Part shown: positions 10,167 to 18,186 of the stretch, one piece after another
Position numbering within the stretch: the first letter of the stretch is position 1
How the letters are laid out: every line of letters starts with the position of its first letter
Assembly: GCA_017642895.1 (NCBI GenBank)
Contig: JAEPON010000006.1
Location: 62,001-126,000 of the forward strand
From: Roseitalea sp.
GTDB lineage: Bacteria; Pseudomonadota; Alphaproteobacteria; Rhizobiales; Rhizobiaceae
Reading direction: 5' to 3'
Length of the DNA: 64,000 nucleotides
Notes under the pieces: model-generated
The model's database searches: none
What the model saw: only the letters and a program-made list of their open reading frames with translations
Told to the model about the DNA's origin: nothing
Position numbers and translations under genes: made by a program

Positions 10167-11012
10167 TCATCGTGACAGGCATCTTACATAGTCGCCAGAC
10201 TGGGCGGCCCGCCGTTGGACGATATCGGCGACCCTTTGCATGCCGGCCCCCGGGCGCGCCGGATCGCGCACATGGGGGTTGGGCAGGGTGACCGCCAGAA
10301 GCGCCGACTGGCGGTTGTTCAGCCCGTCCGGCGCACGCCCGAAATGATGGGCGGCGCCCGCTTTGATGCCGAACTGGCCGCTCGGGCCCCATTCGGCAAT
10401 GTTCAGGTAGATCTCCATGATCCGCTGCTTGGGCAGCACCAGATCGATCCAGATGGCGAGCGGGACTTCCAGGCCTTTGCGGATGAGGGAACGGCCGTTC
10501 CACAGAAACAGATTCTTGGCCGTTTGCATGGTGATGGTCGATGCACCGCGCACGCGCTCGCCCTCGAGCGCATCGTCGATCACCGCACGCAGTTCGCGCA
10601 GATCGATGCCGTGATGGGAGCAGAACTGGCCGTCTTCGGACATCATGACGGACTGATAAAGGCGCGGCGCCACATGGTCGATCTCCACCCATTGCCGATC
10701 GACCGGCTGCAGCGTGACCATCCGCGACAGCATCAATGTCGATACCGGGCGCACTGCGTCGATGCGGTACACGAGCGTCAGCACAAATGGCACTGTAGCC
10801 AGGATCAGCAGTGCCAGGAGCGGGTAGCGGATCCAGCGCCGGCGAAGCAGGGATATGCGTCGTTTGCCGCCGGCGCGTCCCTTGCCGGCGCCGGAGGCCT
10901 TTGCCGCGCCGCGCGATGCCCCGCCACTGGCCTTCGATGTCGTTTTGGCTCGGCTCACCTGATCGTGGTTCCGGCTGCTTGGTTGCATGCGGGGCGGCGC
11001 CTTGGGGGACAC
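10167..11012 (-). CDS. mtgA: Monofunctional biosynthetic peptidoglycan transglycosylase (MtgA)
   Basis: This glycosyltransferase-51 enzyme of about 281 aa polymerises lipid II into glycan strands at the inner membrane. Seen: a basic, Ala/Gly/Lys-rich N-terminal tail, one membrane segment (YPLLALLILATVPFVLTLVY), the catalytic SEDGQFCSHHGID motif, GASTITMQTAKNLFLW, RKGLEVPLAIWIDLVLPKQRIMEIYLNIAEWG and an FGIKAGAAHHFGR box. There is no transpeptidase domain, as expected for MtgA. The GTG at 11012 is chosen because AAGGAGG lies 7 nt upstream; an ATG at 10988 is the alternative, and an upstream start at 11075 would overlap the divergent ispA start. It is one of three peptidoglycan transglycosylases within 4 kb. 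Confidence 0.93.
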   Translation of the reverse strand: MSPKAPPRMQPSSRNHDQVSRAKTTSKASGGASRGAAKASGAGKGRAGGKRRISLLRRRWIRYPLLALLILATVPFVLTLVYRIDAVRPVSTLMLSRMVTLQPVDRQWVEIDHVAPRLYQSVMMSEDGQFCSHHGIDLRELRAVIDDALEGERVRGASTITMQTAKNLFLWNGRSLIRKGLEVPLAIWIDLVLPKQRIMEIYLNIAEWGPSGQFGIKAGAAHHFGRAPDGLNNRQSALLAVTLPNPHVRDPARPGAGMQRVADIVQRRAAQSGDYVRCLSR

Positions 11013-11073
11013 ACGGCCGCCTCCTTGTACAACGCTTATTGCAGATCGGTGACGAAAACGCCAAAAGCAAGCC

Positions 11074-11979
11074 ATGTCCGATCAAGATGCTTTCCGGCAG
11101 TCCCTTTCCGATCGCGCGGCCCTTGTTGAGGCATTTCTTGATGCGCAATTGTCGATCGATGCGCGTGATCACGAAACCGAGCGGTCCGAACGGTTGCTGG
11201 CGGCGATGCGCCATGCGGTCCTCAACGGAGGCAAGCGGCTGCGACCGTTTCTGGTGCTCGAGGTGAATGCGCTTCTGGGTGGTTCCGACAATGCCGTGCT
11301 CGGCGCTGCGGCGGGACTGGAGCTTGTGCACTGCTATTCGCTGGTTCACGACGATCTGCCGTCCATGGATGATGATGATCTGCGGCGCGGGCTGCCGACC
11401 GTGCATCGCAAGTTCGATGAGGCCACGGCCATTCTTGCCGGAGATGCGCTTCTGACGATGGGCTTCGACCTGACAATATCTGGGTCGGGCGGGCTCACGG
11501 CTGAACATCGCAGCGAGCTGGTTTTGCTTCTGGCGCGGGCGGCCGGCCAGGGCGGCATGGTCGGCGGGCAAATGTTCGATCTGTCGTTCGAGCACGGCGA
11601 TGCCGCATCCGACAGGATCACGACCATCCATGCCATGAAGACCGGCGCTTTGATCCGCTATGCCTGCGAGGCCGGCGCGGTCGCCGTTGGTGGGACGGAG
11701 CGGGCACGCATGCGCCGCTTTGGCGAGGTGATCGGGCTGGCGTTTCAACTGGCTGACGATCTTCTCGATGTGACGGCCGATAGCGCGGCGATGGGCAAGG
11801 CGACCGGCAAGGACGCCGCCGCCGGCAAGCAAACGCTTGTCGGCATGCACGGCATCGACTGGGCGCGCGACCGGCTCGATGCCCATGTCGCAGAGGCCGA
11901 AGCGTTGCTGGCGCCGTTCGGCGAACGGGCCTCCGTCCTGCACGGCGCCGCCCGCTTCATTGCCAACCGCACAAATTAG
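11074..11979 (+). CDS. ispA: Farnesyl/geranyl diphosphate synthase (IspA family)
   Basis: This 301-aa short-chain trans-prenyltransferase condenses DMAPP/GPP with IPP to make C15 (possibly C10-C20) diphosphates for undecaprenyl, quinone, hopanoid or carotenoid pathways. Seen: GGKRLRPF for IPP binding, the first aspartate-rich motif DDLPSMD at residues 93-99 with RR following, GQMFDL, and the second motif DDLLD at residues 228-232. The two-residue insertion inside the first motif and length near 300 fit bacterial IspA rather than polyprenyl synthases. No strong ribosome-binding site is seen before the ATG. The neighbours mtgA (divergent) and ispG share the isoprenoid/cell-wall theme. Confidence 0.92.
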   Translation: MSDQDAFRQSLSDRAALVEAFLDAQLSIDARDHETERSERLLAAMRHAVLNGGKRLRPFLVLEVNALLGGSDNAVLGAAAGLELVHCYSLVHDDLPSMDDDDLRRGLPTVHRKFDEATAILAGDALLTMGFDLTISGSGGLTAEHRSELVLLLARAAGQGGMVGGQMFDLSFEHGDAASDRITTIHAMKTGALIRYACEAGAVAVGGTERARMRRFGEVIGLAFQLADDLLDVTADSAAMGKATGKDAAAGKQTLVGMHGIDWARDRLDAHVAEAEALLAPFGERASVLHGAARFIANRTN

Positions 11980-11985
11980 CCGGAT

Positions 11986-12861
11986 TCAATTCCTCGTGAC
12001 CACGCAGGCGCCACCGGCGGCGCGCAGCCGCCCGCAGATCGCGTTGGCTTCGATCCGCGAATCGGCACCGATCCGCACGGCATAGACCGGCTTTGGGCCA
12101 AGCGGGCTCTTTTGCCGGCTGATGTTGACCGGCAGGCCGGCCAGAAGCGCGCTGTGCCGACGCCTGATCCGGTCCCATTGCCGCATCACCGCCGCGCGCC
12201 TGTAGCCGCCGGCAACCTGCACGCCCCAGGGTTTGACCGAGGTCTGGGCGAGGCCGGTAACGCCGATGCCGGCGACCGAAGCCATGCGCACGCAGGCCTG
12301 CTCGAACGGTTTGCCCTCTTCGAGGGGCAGGTTTCGGATCTGGCGGCGGCGCTCAATGAAGCTCTCAGCGGGTTCCCCTGTGATCGACAGGACATAGTTC
12401 TCGGTTTCGAGCGGTAGCGTCGATGCGCCCACGAGCCACCGGTCGATCCGCGCCTCGCCCGCATTGTAGGCGGCGGCGGCCAAGCCGAGATTGCCGAATT
12501 GAAGGCGCAACGCAGCGAGATAGGTGGCCGATGCCGGCAGGGCCTGTGCCGGGTCGAAACTGTTTTCAAGCCCGCGCCGCACCGCCGTGGCGGGCATGAA
12601 CTGGGCGATGCCCTCGGCGCCTTTCGGCGACACGGCCAGCGGGTCGAAGCGGCTCTCCTTCCAGATCAGGCGGGCAAAGAAAGCGGGCGGCAGGCCGTTG
12701 CGTTCCGCCGCGCGCGCGATCAGCGAACAGATCGTTCCGTGACCGATCTCGTCCGCTGAACTGTCCTCGACAGCCCAGCTTGTTGCGGGAACGAAACAGA
12801 CGAACAGGGCCGCAAGCAGCGCGGACAAGGAGCGCACGGGTCTTCGTTCAAGCCGCTGCAT
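11986..12861 (-). CDS. Periplasmic SLT-type lytic transglycosylase with C-terminal SPOR-like segment
   Basis: This 291-aa exported protein has a signal peptide ([19 protein letters not shown]), then an SLT/goose-lysozyme-type catalytic domain with [20 protein letters not shown] (catalytic Glu69), [10 protein letters not shown], and [14 protein letters not shown]. After about residue 200 a linker leads to [27 protein letters not shown], which looks like the second half of a SPOR domain (peptidoglycan-septum binding). It begins inside the 3' end of ispG (14-bp overlap on the same strand), suggesting co-transcription, and is convergent with ispA. The substrate is predicted to be septal or sidewall murein. 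Confidence 0.85.
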   Translation of the reverse strand: MQRLERRPVRSLSALLAALFVCFVPATSWAVEDSSADEIGHGTICSLIARAAERNGLPPAFFARLIWKESRFDPLAVSPKGAEGIAQFMPATAVRRGLENSFDPAQALPASATYLAALRLQFGNLGLAAAAYNAGEARIDRWLVGASTLPLETENYVLSITGEPAESFIERRRQIRNLPLEEGKPFEQACVRMASVAGIGVTGLAQTSVKPWGVQVAGGYRRAAVMRQWDRIRRRHSALLAGLPVNISRQKSPLGPKPVYAVRIGADSRIEANAICGRLRAAGGACVVTRN

Positions 12862-14098
12862 CCCTGCCGCCTTCGCCAAAGCGGGCCTCGATATAGTCGC
12901 CGACCATGGCCTCGAACTTGCCGGCAATGTCGTCACCGCGGAGCGTGGCGGCCTTCTTGCCGTCCACGAAGACCGGTGCGGCGGGTGTTTCGCCGGTGCC
13001 GGGCAGCGAGATACCGATGTCGGCGTGCTTGGATTCACCCGGTCCGTTGACGATGCAGCCCATCACCGCGACCTTGAGTTCCTCGACACCGGGATATTTC
13101 TCGCGCCACACAGGCATGTTGCGCCTGAGATCGTCTTCGATCTTGCGGGCAAGTTCCTGGAAGACGGTCGAGGTCGTGCGGCCGCAGCCGGGGCAGGCGG
13201 CAACGAGCGGCACGAACTGCCGGAACCCCATGGACTGCAGAAGCTCCTGGGCCACCTGGACTTCCTTGGTCCGGTCGCCGCCGGGCTCGGGTGTCAGCGA
13301 AATGCGGATCGTGTCGCCGATCCCCTGCTGCAGCAACACGGCCAGCGCCGCCGAGGAGGCCACGATGCCCTTGGACCCCATGCCCGCTTCGGTCAGACCG
13401 AGATGCAGGGCGTGGTCGCAGCGCGCCGCCAGATCGGTGTAGACGGCGATCAGGTCCTGCACGCGCGAAACTTTTGCCGACAAAAGGATCTTGTTGCGCG
13501 GTAATCCGGTCTGCTCGGCCAGTTCGGCCGACAGGAGCGCCGACTGGACGATCGCCTCCCGCGTCACCTCGTCCGCCGACATCGGGAAACCTTTCTTCTG
13601 ATTGTCGTCCATCAGGCGGGTCAGCAGTTCCTGGTCGAGCGAACCCCAATTGACGCCGATGCGCACGGGCTTGTCGTGGCGGATCGCCATTTCGACGATC
13701 TCGATGAACTGCCGGTCACGCTTGTCCCTAAAGCCGACATTGCCCGGATTGATGCGGTATTTGGCCAGTGCGTCGGCGCAGGCGGGATGATCGGCCAAAA
13801 GCTTGTGGCCGATATAGTGAAAATCGCCGACCAGTGGCACGTCATGGCCAAGCCGTTCCAGCCGTTCGCGGATTTTGGGCACGGCGGCAGCGCTCTCGTC
13901 GCGATCGACGGTGATTCGGACCACTTCCGAGCCTGCCTTGTGCAGCGCGGCGCATTGGGCGACGGTGGCGTCGATGTCGGCGGTGTCCGTGTTGGTCATG
14001 GACTGGACCATGACGGGCGCGTCGCCGCCGACAACAACACCGCCCACATTGACGGGAACCGATTTTCGTCGCGGAAGAGGGGCTGCCAACGTGTTCAT
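12848..14098 (-). CDS. ispG: 4-hydroxy-3-methylbut-2-enyl diphosphate synthase (IspG/GcpE)
   Basis: This 416-aa [4Fe-4S] enzyme of the MEP isoprenoid pathway converts MEcPP to HMBPP. Seen: [21 protein letters not shown], a TIM-barrel core with VPLVGDFHY and RINPGNVG, and a C-terminal cluster domain with ACPGCGRTT and [22 protein letters not shown], giving the three cysteine ligands. The long upstream frame is discarded; the ATG at 14098 gives the canonical length. Its end overlaps the downstream lytic transglycosylase gene by 14 bp. Confidence 0.97.
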   Translation of the reverse strand: MNTLAAPLPRRKSVPVNVGGVVVGGDAPVMVQSMTNTDTADIDATVAQCAALHKAGSEVVRITVDRDESAAAVPKIRERLERLGHDVPLVGDFHYIGHKLLADHPACADALAKYRINPGNVGFRDKRDRQFIEIVEMAIRHDKPVRIGVNWGSLDQELLTRLMDDNQKKGFPMSADEVTREAIVQSALLSAELAEQTGLPRNKILLSAKVSRVQDLIAVYTDLAARCDHALHLGLTEAGMGSKGIVASSAALAVLLQQGIGDTIRISLTPEPGGDRTKEVQVAQELLQSMGFRQFVPLVAACPGCGRTTSTVFQELARKIEDDLRRNMPVWREKYPGVEELKVAVMGCIVNGPGESKHADIGISLPGTGETPAAPVFVDGKKAATLRGDDIAGKFEAMVGDYIEARFGEGGRDAAA

Positions 14099-14212
14099 GA
14101 CGGTTTCTTGGTTGATCCACTCCGGTTTTAGCGGCTTCCAGGACCTGCCGCAATCGGCGTTGGCCCGGCTGCTGCGATCGGCGCAAAGTGCGGTCACAAT
14201 CGTGCCAGGACG

Positions 14213-14241
14213 ATGACAAGCCATCAACGCCATCCTATGTT
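14213..14241 (+). promoter_or_regulatory. Candidate sigma-70-type promoter for the hydroxybutyrate dehydrogenase gene
   Basis: ATGACA at 14213-14218 and TATGTT at 14236-14241 are separated by 17 bp and lie about 35 bp before the ATG at 14277. Both hexamers are one to two bases from consensus. The spacing is ideal but the assignment is by eye only. Confidence 0.35.
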
Positions 14242-14276
14242 GCACCGCAATGACGCCATCGCAAACGGGGACAATC

Positions 14277-15071
14277 ATGGCCAGCGACGCACTCAAGACC
14301 GCCATCGTCACGGGGTCCAATTCCGGCATCGGACTGGGCATCGCCCGGGCTATTGCCGCCGAGGGGCACAATGTCGTTCTCAATTCCTACACGGACACGG
14401 ACGATGACCATGCGCTGGCAAAGGAGATCGCGACGGCGGCCGGCAACGAGACGGTCTATATCCAGGCGGACCTCTCCAGGGCCGACCAGTCGCGCATGCT
14501 GGTGGACAAGGCGGCCGAACGCTTCGGATCGGTCGACATTGTCGTCAACAATGCGGGCATCCAGCACGTCTCGCCGGTCGAGGAGTTTCCGACGGACAAA
14601 TGGGACGCGATCATCGCCATCAACCTGTCTTCGGCCTTTCATACCGCGGCGGCGGCCATCCCGATGATGAAGGCAAAGGGCTGGGGCCGGATCGTGAACA
14701 TCGCCTCGGCGCACGGGCTGACCGCTTCGCCGTACAAATCGGCCTATATCGCCGCCAAGCACGGCGTGGTCGGGCTGACCAAGACGATCGCGCTGGAATT
14801 TGCCGAAGCCAAACTGGCCGCGACGTGCAATGCGATCTGTCCCGGCTACGTGCTGACCCCTTTGGTCGAAGGCCAGATCGAGGATCAGATGAAGGCGCAT
14901 GGCATGAACCGCCAGAAGGTGCTCGACAAAGTCATGCTCCAGCGGCAGCCCACCCGCGAGTTCGCCACGGTCGAGGAACTGGGCGGCACGGTCGTTTTCC
15001 TGTGCTCGGAGCATGCCCGCCAGATCACCGGCACGACGATCTCGGTCGATGGCGGCTGGACGGCGCTGTGA
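14277..15071 (+). CDS. 3-hydroxybutyrate dehydrogenase (SDR family)
   Basis: This 264-aa short-chain dehydrogenase is predicted to interconvert D-3-hydroxybutyrate and acetoacetate with NAD, linked to PHB turnover. Seen: the nucleotide-binding [22 protein letters not shown], catalytic Ser in [16 protein letters not shown] carrying Tyr and Lys, and the C-terminal signature VDGGWTA. The motifs [23 protein letters not shown] and [17 protein letters not shown] are characteristic of bacterial BDH. The ATG at 14277 follows GGGGAC. The patatin gene starts 22 bp downstream, so the two are probably one transcript, pairing a depolymerase-like hydrolase with the monomer dehydrogenase. Confidence 0.9.
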   Translation: MASDALKTAIVTGSNSGIGLGIARAIAAEGHNVVLNSYTDTDDDHALAKEIATAAGNETVYIQADLSRADQSRMLVDKAAERFGSVDIVVNNAGIQHVSPVEEFPTDKWDAIIAINLSSAFHTAAAAIPMMKAKGWGRIVNIASAHGLTASPYKSAYIAAKHGVVGLTKTIALEFAEAKLAATCNAICPGYVLTPLVEGQIEDQMKAHGMNRQKVLDKVMLQRQPTREFATVEELGGTVVFLCSEHARQITGTTISVDGGWTAL

Positions 15072-15093
15072 TCACCGGGTGAAGAGGCAGTCG

Positions 15094-16218
15094 GTGGTGT
15101 CCAGGCACAACGGCAAAATCGATCGCAAGCGCATCAACCTCGCCTTGCAGGGCGGCGGGTCGCATGGCGCGTTTTCCTGGGGCGTGCTGGACGGCCTGCT
15201 CGAGGATGGCCGGCTGGCGTTCGAAGGCATATCCGGAACCAGCGCCGGCGCGATGAATGCCGTCGCGCTCGCCGAGGGCTGGGCACGCGATGGCGCCGAA
15301 GGCGCGCGGCAGAGCCTGCATGATTTCTGGGCGGCGGTGGCGCGCAAGGGTCGGTTTTCGCCGATCCAGCGGACGCCCTTGGACCTCTGGTTCGGCAATT
15401 ACGGCTATGAGAACTCGCCGAGCTATCGTCTCTTTGATATTTTCAGCCGGGTCTTTTCGCCCTACGACACCAATCATCTCGACATCAATCCTCTGCGCGA
15501 CGTGGTCGCGGCGCAGATCGATTTCGACGTCGTGCATGGATGCGACGCGTTCAAGGTGTTCGTGTCGGCAACCAATGTGCACAATGGCAAGGTGCGGGTC
15601 TTTTCCGGCGAGGAGATCAGCATCGATGCGGTGATGGCGTCGGCCTGCCTGCCGATGCTGTTCAAGGCGGTCGAGATCGACGGGGTTCCCTATTGGGACG
15701 GCGGTTTCGGCGGCAATCCGGTGCTGTTTCCGTTTTTCTACGAGACCGACACGGAGGACTGCCTTCTGGTGCAGATCAATCCGATCGAGCGCGAAACCAC
15801 GCCGAGGACGGCCCAGGAGATCCAGGACCGGATGAATGAGATCACGTTCAATGCCGGCCTTTTGCGCGAATTCCGTGCGATCGAGTTCATTCGCCGGCTG
15901 AAGCGTGACGGGCGGCTGGACGGCACGGACTACCGTTCCATCCGCATGCACAGGATCGCCGCCGACCCGGTGGTCGAGACCTTGTCGGCCTCATCGAAAC
16001 TCAACGCCGAATGGTCGTTCCTCACCGATCTGCGCGACACCGGCCGGGCGGCGGCGAAGGATTTTCTCGACGCTCATTTCGACGATATCGGCGAGCGGCC
16101 GACACTCGATCTCAGCGCCGAGTTGCGGGCAGACATTCTGCCGGCGAAGACGCGCGAGCCGATTGGCGCCCGGATGCGCGATGCCGTCAGGCGCATTGGC
16201 CGGTCGGCCGGCGCATAG
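15094..16218 (+). CDS. Patatin-like phospholipase
   Basis: This Ser-Asp acyl hydrolase of about 374 aa has the three family signatures: oxyanion hole GGGSHGAF near the N-terminus, nucleophile elbow GTSAGAMNA and catalytic Asp in DGGFGGNP. No signal peptide or transmembrane segment is apparent, so it probably acts in the cytoplasm or at the membrane surface. The GTG at 15094 follows GAAGAGGCAG; GTGs at 15079 and 15097 are alternatives. The C-terminal third (REFRAIEFIRRLKRDGRL onward) matches the bacterial branch often found beside hydroxybutyrate dehydrogenase, as here (22-bp gap). The natural substrate (phospholipid or PHB oligomer) cannot be told. Confidence 0.88.
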   Translation: MVSRHNGKIDRKRINLALQGGGSHGAFSWGVLDGLLEDGRLAFEGISGTSAGAMNAVALAEGWARDGAEGARQSLHDFWAAVARKGRFSPIQRTPLDLWFGNYGYENSPSYRLFDIFSRVFSPYDTNHLDINPLRDVVAAQIDFDVVHGCDAFKVFVSATNVHNGKVRVFSGEEISIDAVMASACLPMLFKAVEIDGVPYWDGGFGGNPVLFPFFYETDTEDCLLVQINPIERETTPRTAQEIQDRMNEITFNAGLLREFRAIEFIRRLKRDGRLDGTDYRSIRMHRIAADPVVETLSASSKLNAEWSFLTDLRDTGRAAAKDFLDAHFDDIGERPTLDLSAELRADILPAKTREPIGARMRDAVRRIGRSAGA

Positions 16219-16239
16219 AAACTTGGCGAGCTGACCGTT

Positions 16240-16836
16240 TTACGGTCGGTCGGCGGCAAGGGCTCCCGAAACAAAAAGCACCAGCGCTTCGACATGATGC
16301 TCGATCGGTTTGCCGCGCATTGCGTCACCTTTCAGCCCCTCCATGGCCTGCATGAAGATGCGGGCGGCCGACTCCGGCGTTGAAGCCGTGCGCGACAGAT
16401 CAAGTTCGCCATCATCGGCAGCCGCCTTGATGCCGTGCGCGACCACATCGACCATGACCTCGCACCAACGTTCCTCGATGTCGGCGGCGATCTCGTCGTT
16501 GACGCCCATCAGTTCGACGCCATGTGGCGTCCGCTCGATGAAACGGTGCATATCGAGGATCGAATCATTTATGGCCGATTCCAGCCGTTCGTGAAACGAA
16601 CCGGGGCGGGCGAGGGCGGCCTGCGCCTTTGCCGCGGTTTCCTTCATCATTTCTTCAGCCAGGCCGCGGAAGATTTCCGTCTTGTTGCGGAAGGCCTGAT
16701 AGAGGGTCGGCCGCGACATGCCGGCCATGCGCGCAATATCGTCCATCGAGGTCTTGCGGAACCCGTAGGTCACGAACACCTCGAACGCTGCTCGCAGAAT
16801 TGTGCTGCGTTTGTCGTCGGGCATGATATGAAGCAT
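16240..16836 (-). CDS. TetR/AcrR-family transcriptional repressor
   Basis: This regulator of about 198 aa has an N-terminal helix-turn-helix (TSMDDIARMAGMSRPTLYQAFRNKTEIF) and a divergent ligand-binding C-terminal domain. It is transcribed away from the RND efflux genes and is the obvious candidate to repress them and itself through the palindromes between. Start choice is uncertain: ATGs at 16857, 16836 and 16824 are in frame and none has a clear ribosome-binding site; 16836 or 16824 fits best with a promoter reading from the TTGACA at 16875-16870. Confidence 0.88.
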   Translation of the reverse strand: MLHIMPDDKRSTILRAAFEVFVTYGFRKTSMDDIARMAGMSRPTLYQAFRNKTEIFRGLAEEMMKETAAKAQAALARPGSFHERLESAINDSILDMHRFIERTPHGVELMGVNDEIAADIEERWCEVMVDVVAHGIKAAADDGELDLSRTASTPESAARIFMQAMEGLKGDAMRGKPIEHHVEALVLFVSGALAADRP

Positions 16837-16869
16837 GTCGGCTTGACTGTATGACATATTTTGTTATTT

Positions 16870-16889
16870 TGTCAAACTGTCAGTTGACA
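16870..16889. promoter_or_regulatory. Palindromic operator candidate between TetR regulator and efflux genes
   Basis: TGTCAA-N8-TTGACA forms a 20-bp inverted repeat whose spacer is itself nearly palindromic (ACTGTCAG). Each arm also reads as a consensus -35 hexamer TTGACA in opposite directions, so a bound repressor would block promoters on both strands. The size and position suit a TetR-family operator. The spacing (TGT-N14-ACA) excludes a PpsR site. Confidence 0.6.
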
Positions 16890-16916
16890 CTACCATCGCG
16901 TGCGTTTCGCTATTAT

Positions 16917-16929
16917 ATTGCAGTGCAAT
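16917..16929. promoter_or_regulatory. Second palindrome in the tetR/efflux intergenic region
   Basis: ATTGCA-G-TGCAAT is a perfect 13-bp palindrome with a central unpaired base, 27 bp to the right of the first operator candidate and about 90 bp before the membrane-fusion gene. It could be a second repressor site. It may also be chance, given its short arms. Confidence 0.4.
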
Positions 16930-17019
16930 GTGTGGTTGACTGCGGTCCAATCGACCGGCCAATCGTATAGACGCCAGGAACGGCCCCGCAGCGGGCGCAT
17001 ACTCTTATTGGATTGATTG

Positions 17020-18186
17020 ATGAAATCGCATCGTTATGCGGCCATTTTGGTGTTTGTCGCATCGGCCGCCTGGGTACTGACAGGCGACTTTTCCTCGGTC
17101 GGCAGCGCTTCCGATCAGGCGGATGGCGATCAAGCCACCACCGGCACGCCCGTCATCGAGAGCACTGCGGACGATGCGGCGACGAATTCGGCTCCGGTCC
17201 AGTCGGTGGTGGTCGCGACCATTCCGAGCATCGATCACATGCGCACGGTGCGGGTCTCCGGTGTAACCCAGGCGGACAAGCGAACCAACATGACCGCGCG
17301 GGCCGGTGGTGTCATTTCGGAACTGCTCGTCGAGCAGGGCGATACGGTTTCCAAGGATGACGTGATAGCGCGGATCGCACCGGAAGGTCGCGATGCCGCC
17401 GTTCGCAGCGCTGAAGCGGCATTGGAGCAGGCGCGTGCGGAATTTGGCGCTCGTGAAGAACTTGTCGAGCGCGGAACCCTGCCGCGCCTGCAGCTTGACC
17501 AGCAACGCTCGGCACTGCGCCTCGCCGAAAGCCAGTATGAGGCAGCGGTCGCTGAACTCGACCGGCTTGATGTCAAGGCCCCGTTCGGGGGCGTTGTCGA
17601 CAATGTCATGGTCGAAGAGGGTGGCGCGGTCGATCAAGGCACGCCGGTCGGCAATCTGATTGCGCTCGATCCCATCATCGGCATTGGCGAAGTCAATGAA
17701 AGCGATCTGAGGACCATCCGTGTCGGTGGCGATGCGCAGTTGCGTCTTGTGACGGGCGAAATGATCGACGGCACGATCCGATTCATAAGCCGTGACGCCC
17801 AGGCATCGACGCGGACCTTCACGGTCGAGGTCGAGGCGCCGAACCCCGACCTCGTGGTTCCCGCGGGCATGACCGCCGAGGTGATCCTGCGCGGCCAGCC
17901 GGTCGTTGCCACACCGGTTCCCCGTTCGGTTGTCACGCTCGATGATGCGGGCGAGCTTGGCGTGCGCGCCGTTGATGATGACAACATCGTGGTGTTCTAT
18001 CCCATCGATCTGGTGGATGATTCGACCGACGCGCTGTTGTTGGGCGGGATTCCGAGAGGCGCCCGGATCATTGTCGTCGGCCAGAATTTTGTCAGCGACG
18101 GCCAGACGGTTGCGCCGGTCGAAGCCGACAGCGATGTGATCAGTCGCCTGGTGGCAGAAGCAAACGGCGAGGCTGCCGGCCAATGA
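17020..18186 (+). CDS. RND efflux periplasmic adaptor (membrane fusion protein)
   Basis: This HlyD/AcrA-type adaptor of about 388 aa bridges an inner-membrane RND pump to an outer-membrane channel. Seen: an N-terminal membrane anchor or signal segment without a lipobox, an acidic low-complexity linker (about residues 30-60), the first half of the lipoyl domain (ARAGGVISELLVEQGDTVSKDDVIARI), an alpha-helical hairpin (AAVRSAEAALEQARAEFGAREELV), the second half (DVKAPFGGVVDNVMVEEGGAV) and a beta-barrel. The ATG at 17020 is preferred to the adjoining TTG. Its stop overlaps the pump gene by 4 bp. No outer-membrane factor gene is next to it. Confidence 0.93.
   Translation: MKSHRYAAILVFVASAAWVLTGDFSSVGSASDQADGDQATTGTPVIESTADDAATNSAPVQSVVVATIPSIDHMRTVRVSGVTQADKRTNMTARAGGVISELLVEQGDTVSKDDVIARIAPEGRDAAVRSAEAALEQARAEFGAREELVERGTLPRLQLDQQRSALRLAESQYEAAVAELDRLDVKAPFGGVVDNVMVEEGGAVDQGTPVGNLIALDPIIGIGEVNESDLRTIRVGGDAQLRLVTGEMIDGTIRFISRDAQASTRTFTVEVEAPNPDLVVPAGMTAEVILRGQPVVATPVPRSVVTLDDAGELGVRAVDDDNIVVFYPIDLVDDSTDALLLGGIPRGARIIVVGQNFVSDGQTVAPVEADSDVISRLVAEANGEAAGQ

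Noticed and set aside
10030..11943. Minus-strand frame of 637 codons spanning mtgA and opposite ispA
   Set aside because: Shadow frame: it crosses real genes on both strands and reads as Arg/Ala/Pro-rich sequence without motifs.
16870..16889. TGTCAA...TTGACA considered as a second PpsR site
   Set aside because: The spacing is TGT-N14-ACA rather than N12 and it lies between a TetR gene and an efflux pump, so a TetR operator is more likely.
16936..16971. TTGACT with TATAGA as a promoter for the membrane-fusion gene
   Set aside because: The hexamers are 24 bp apart, too far for a normal sigma-70 promoter.
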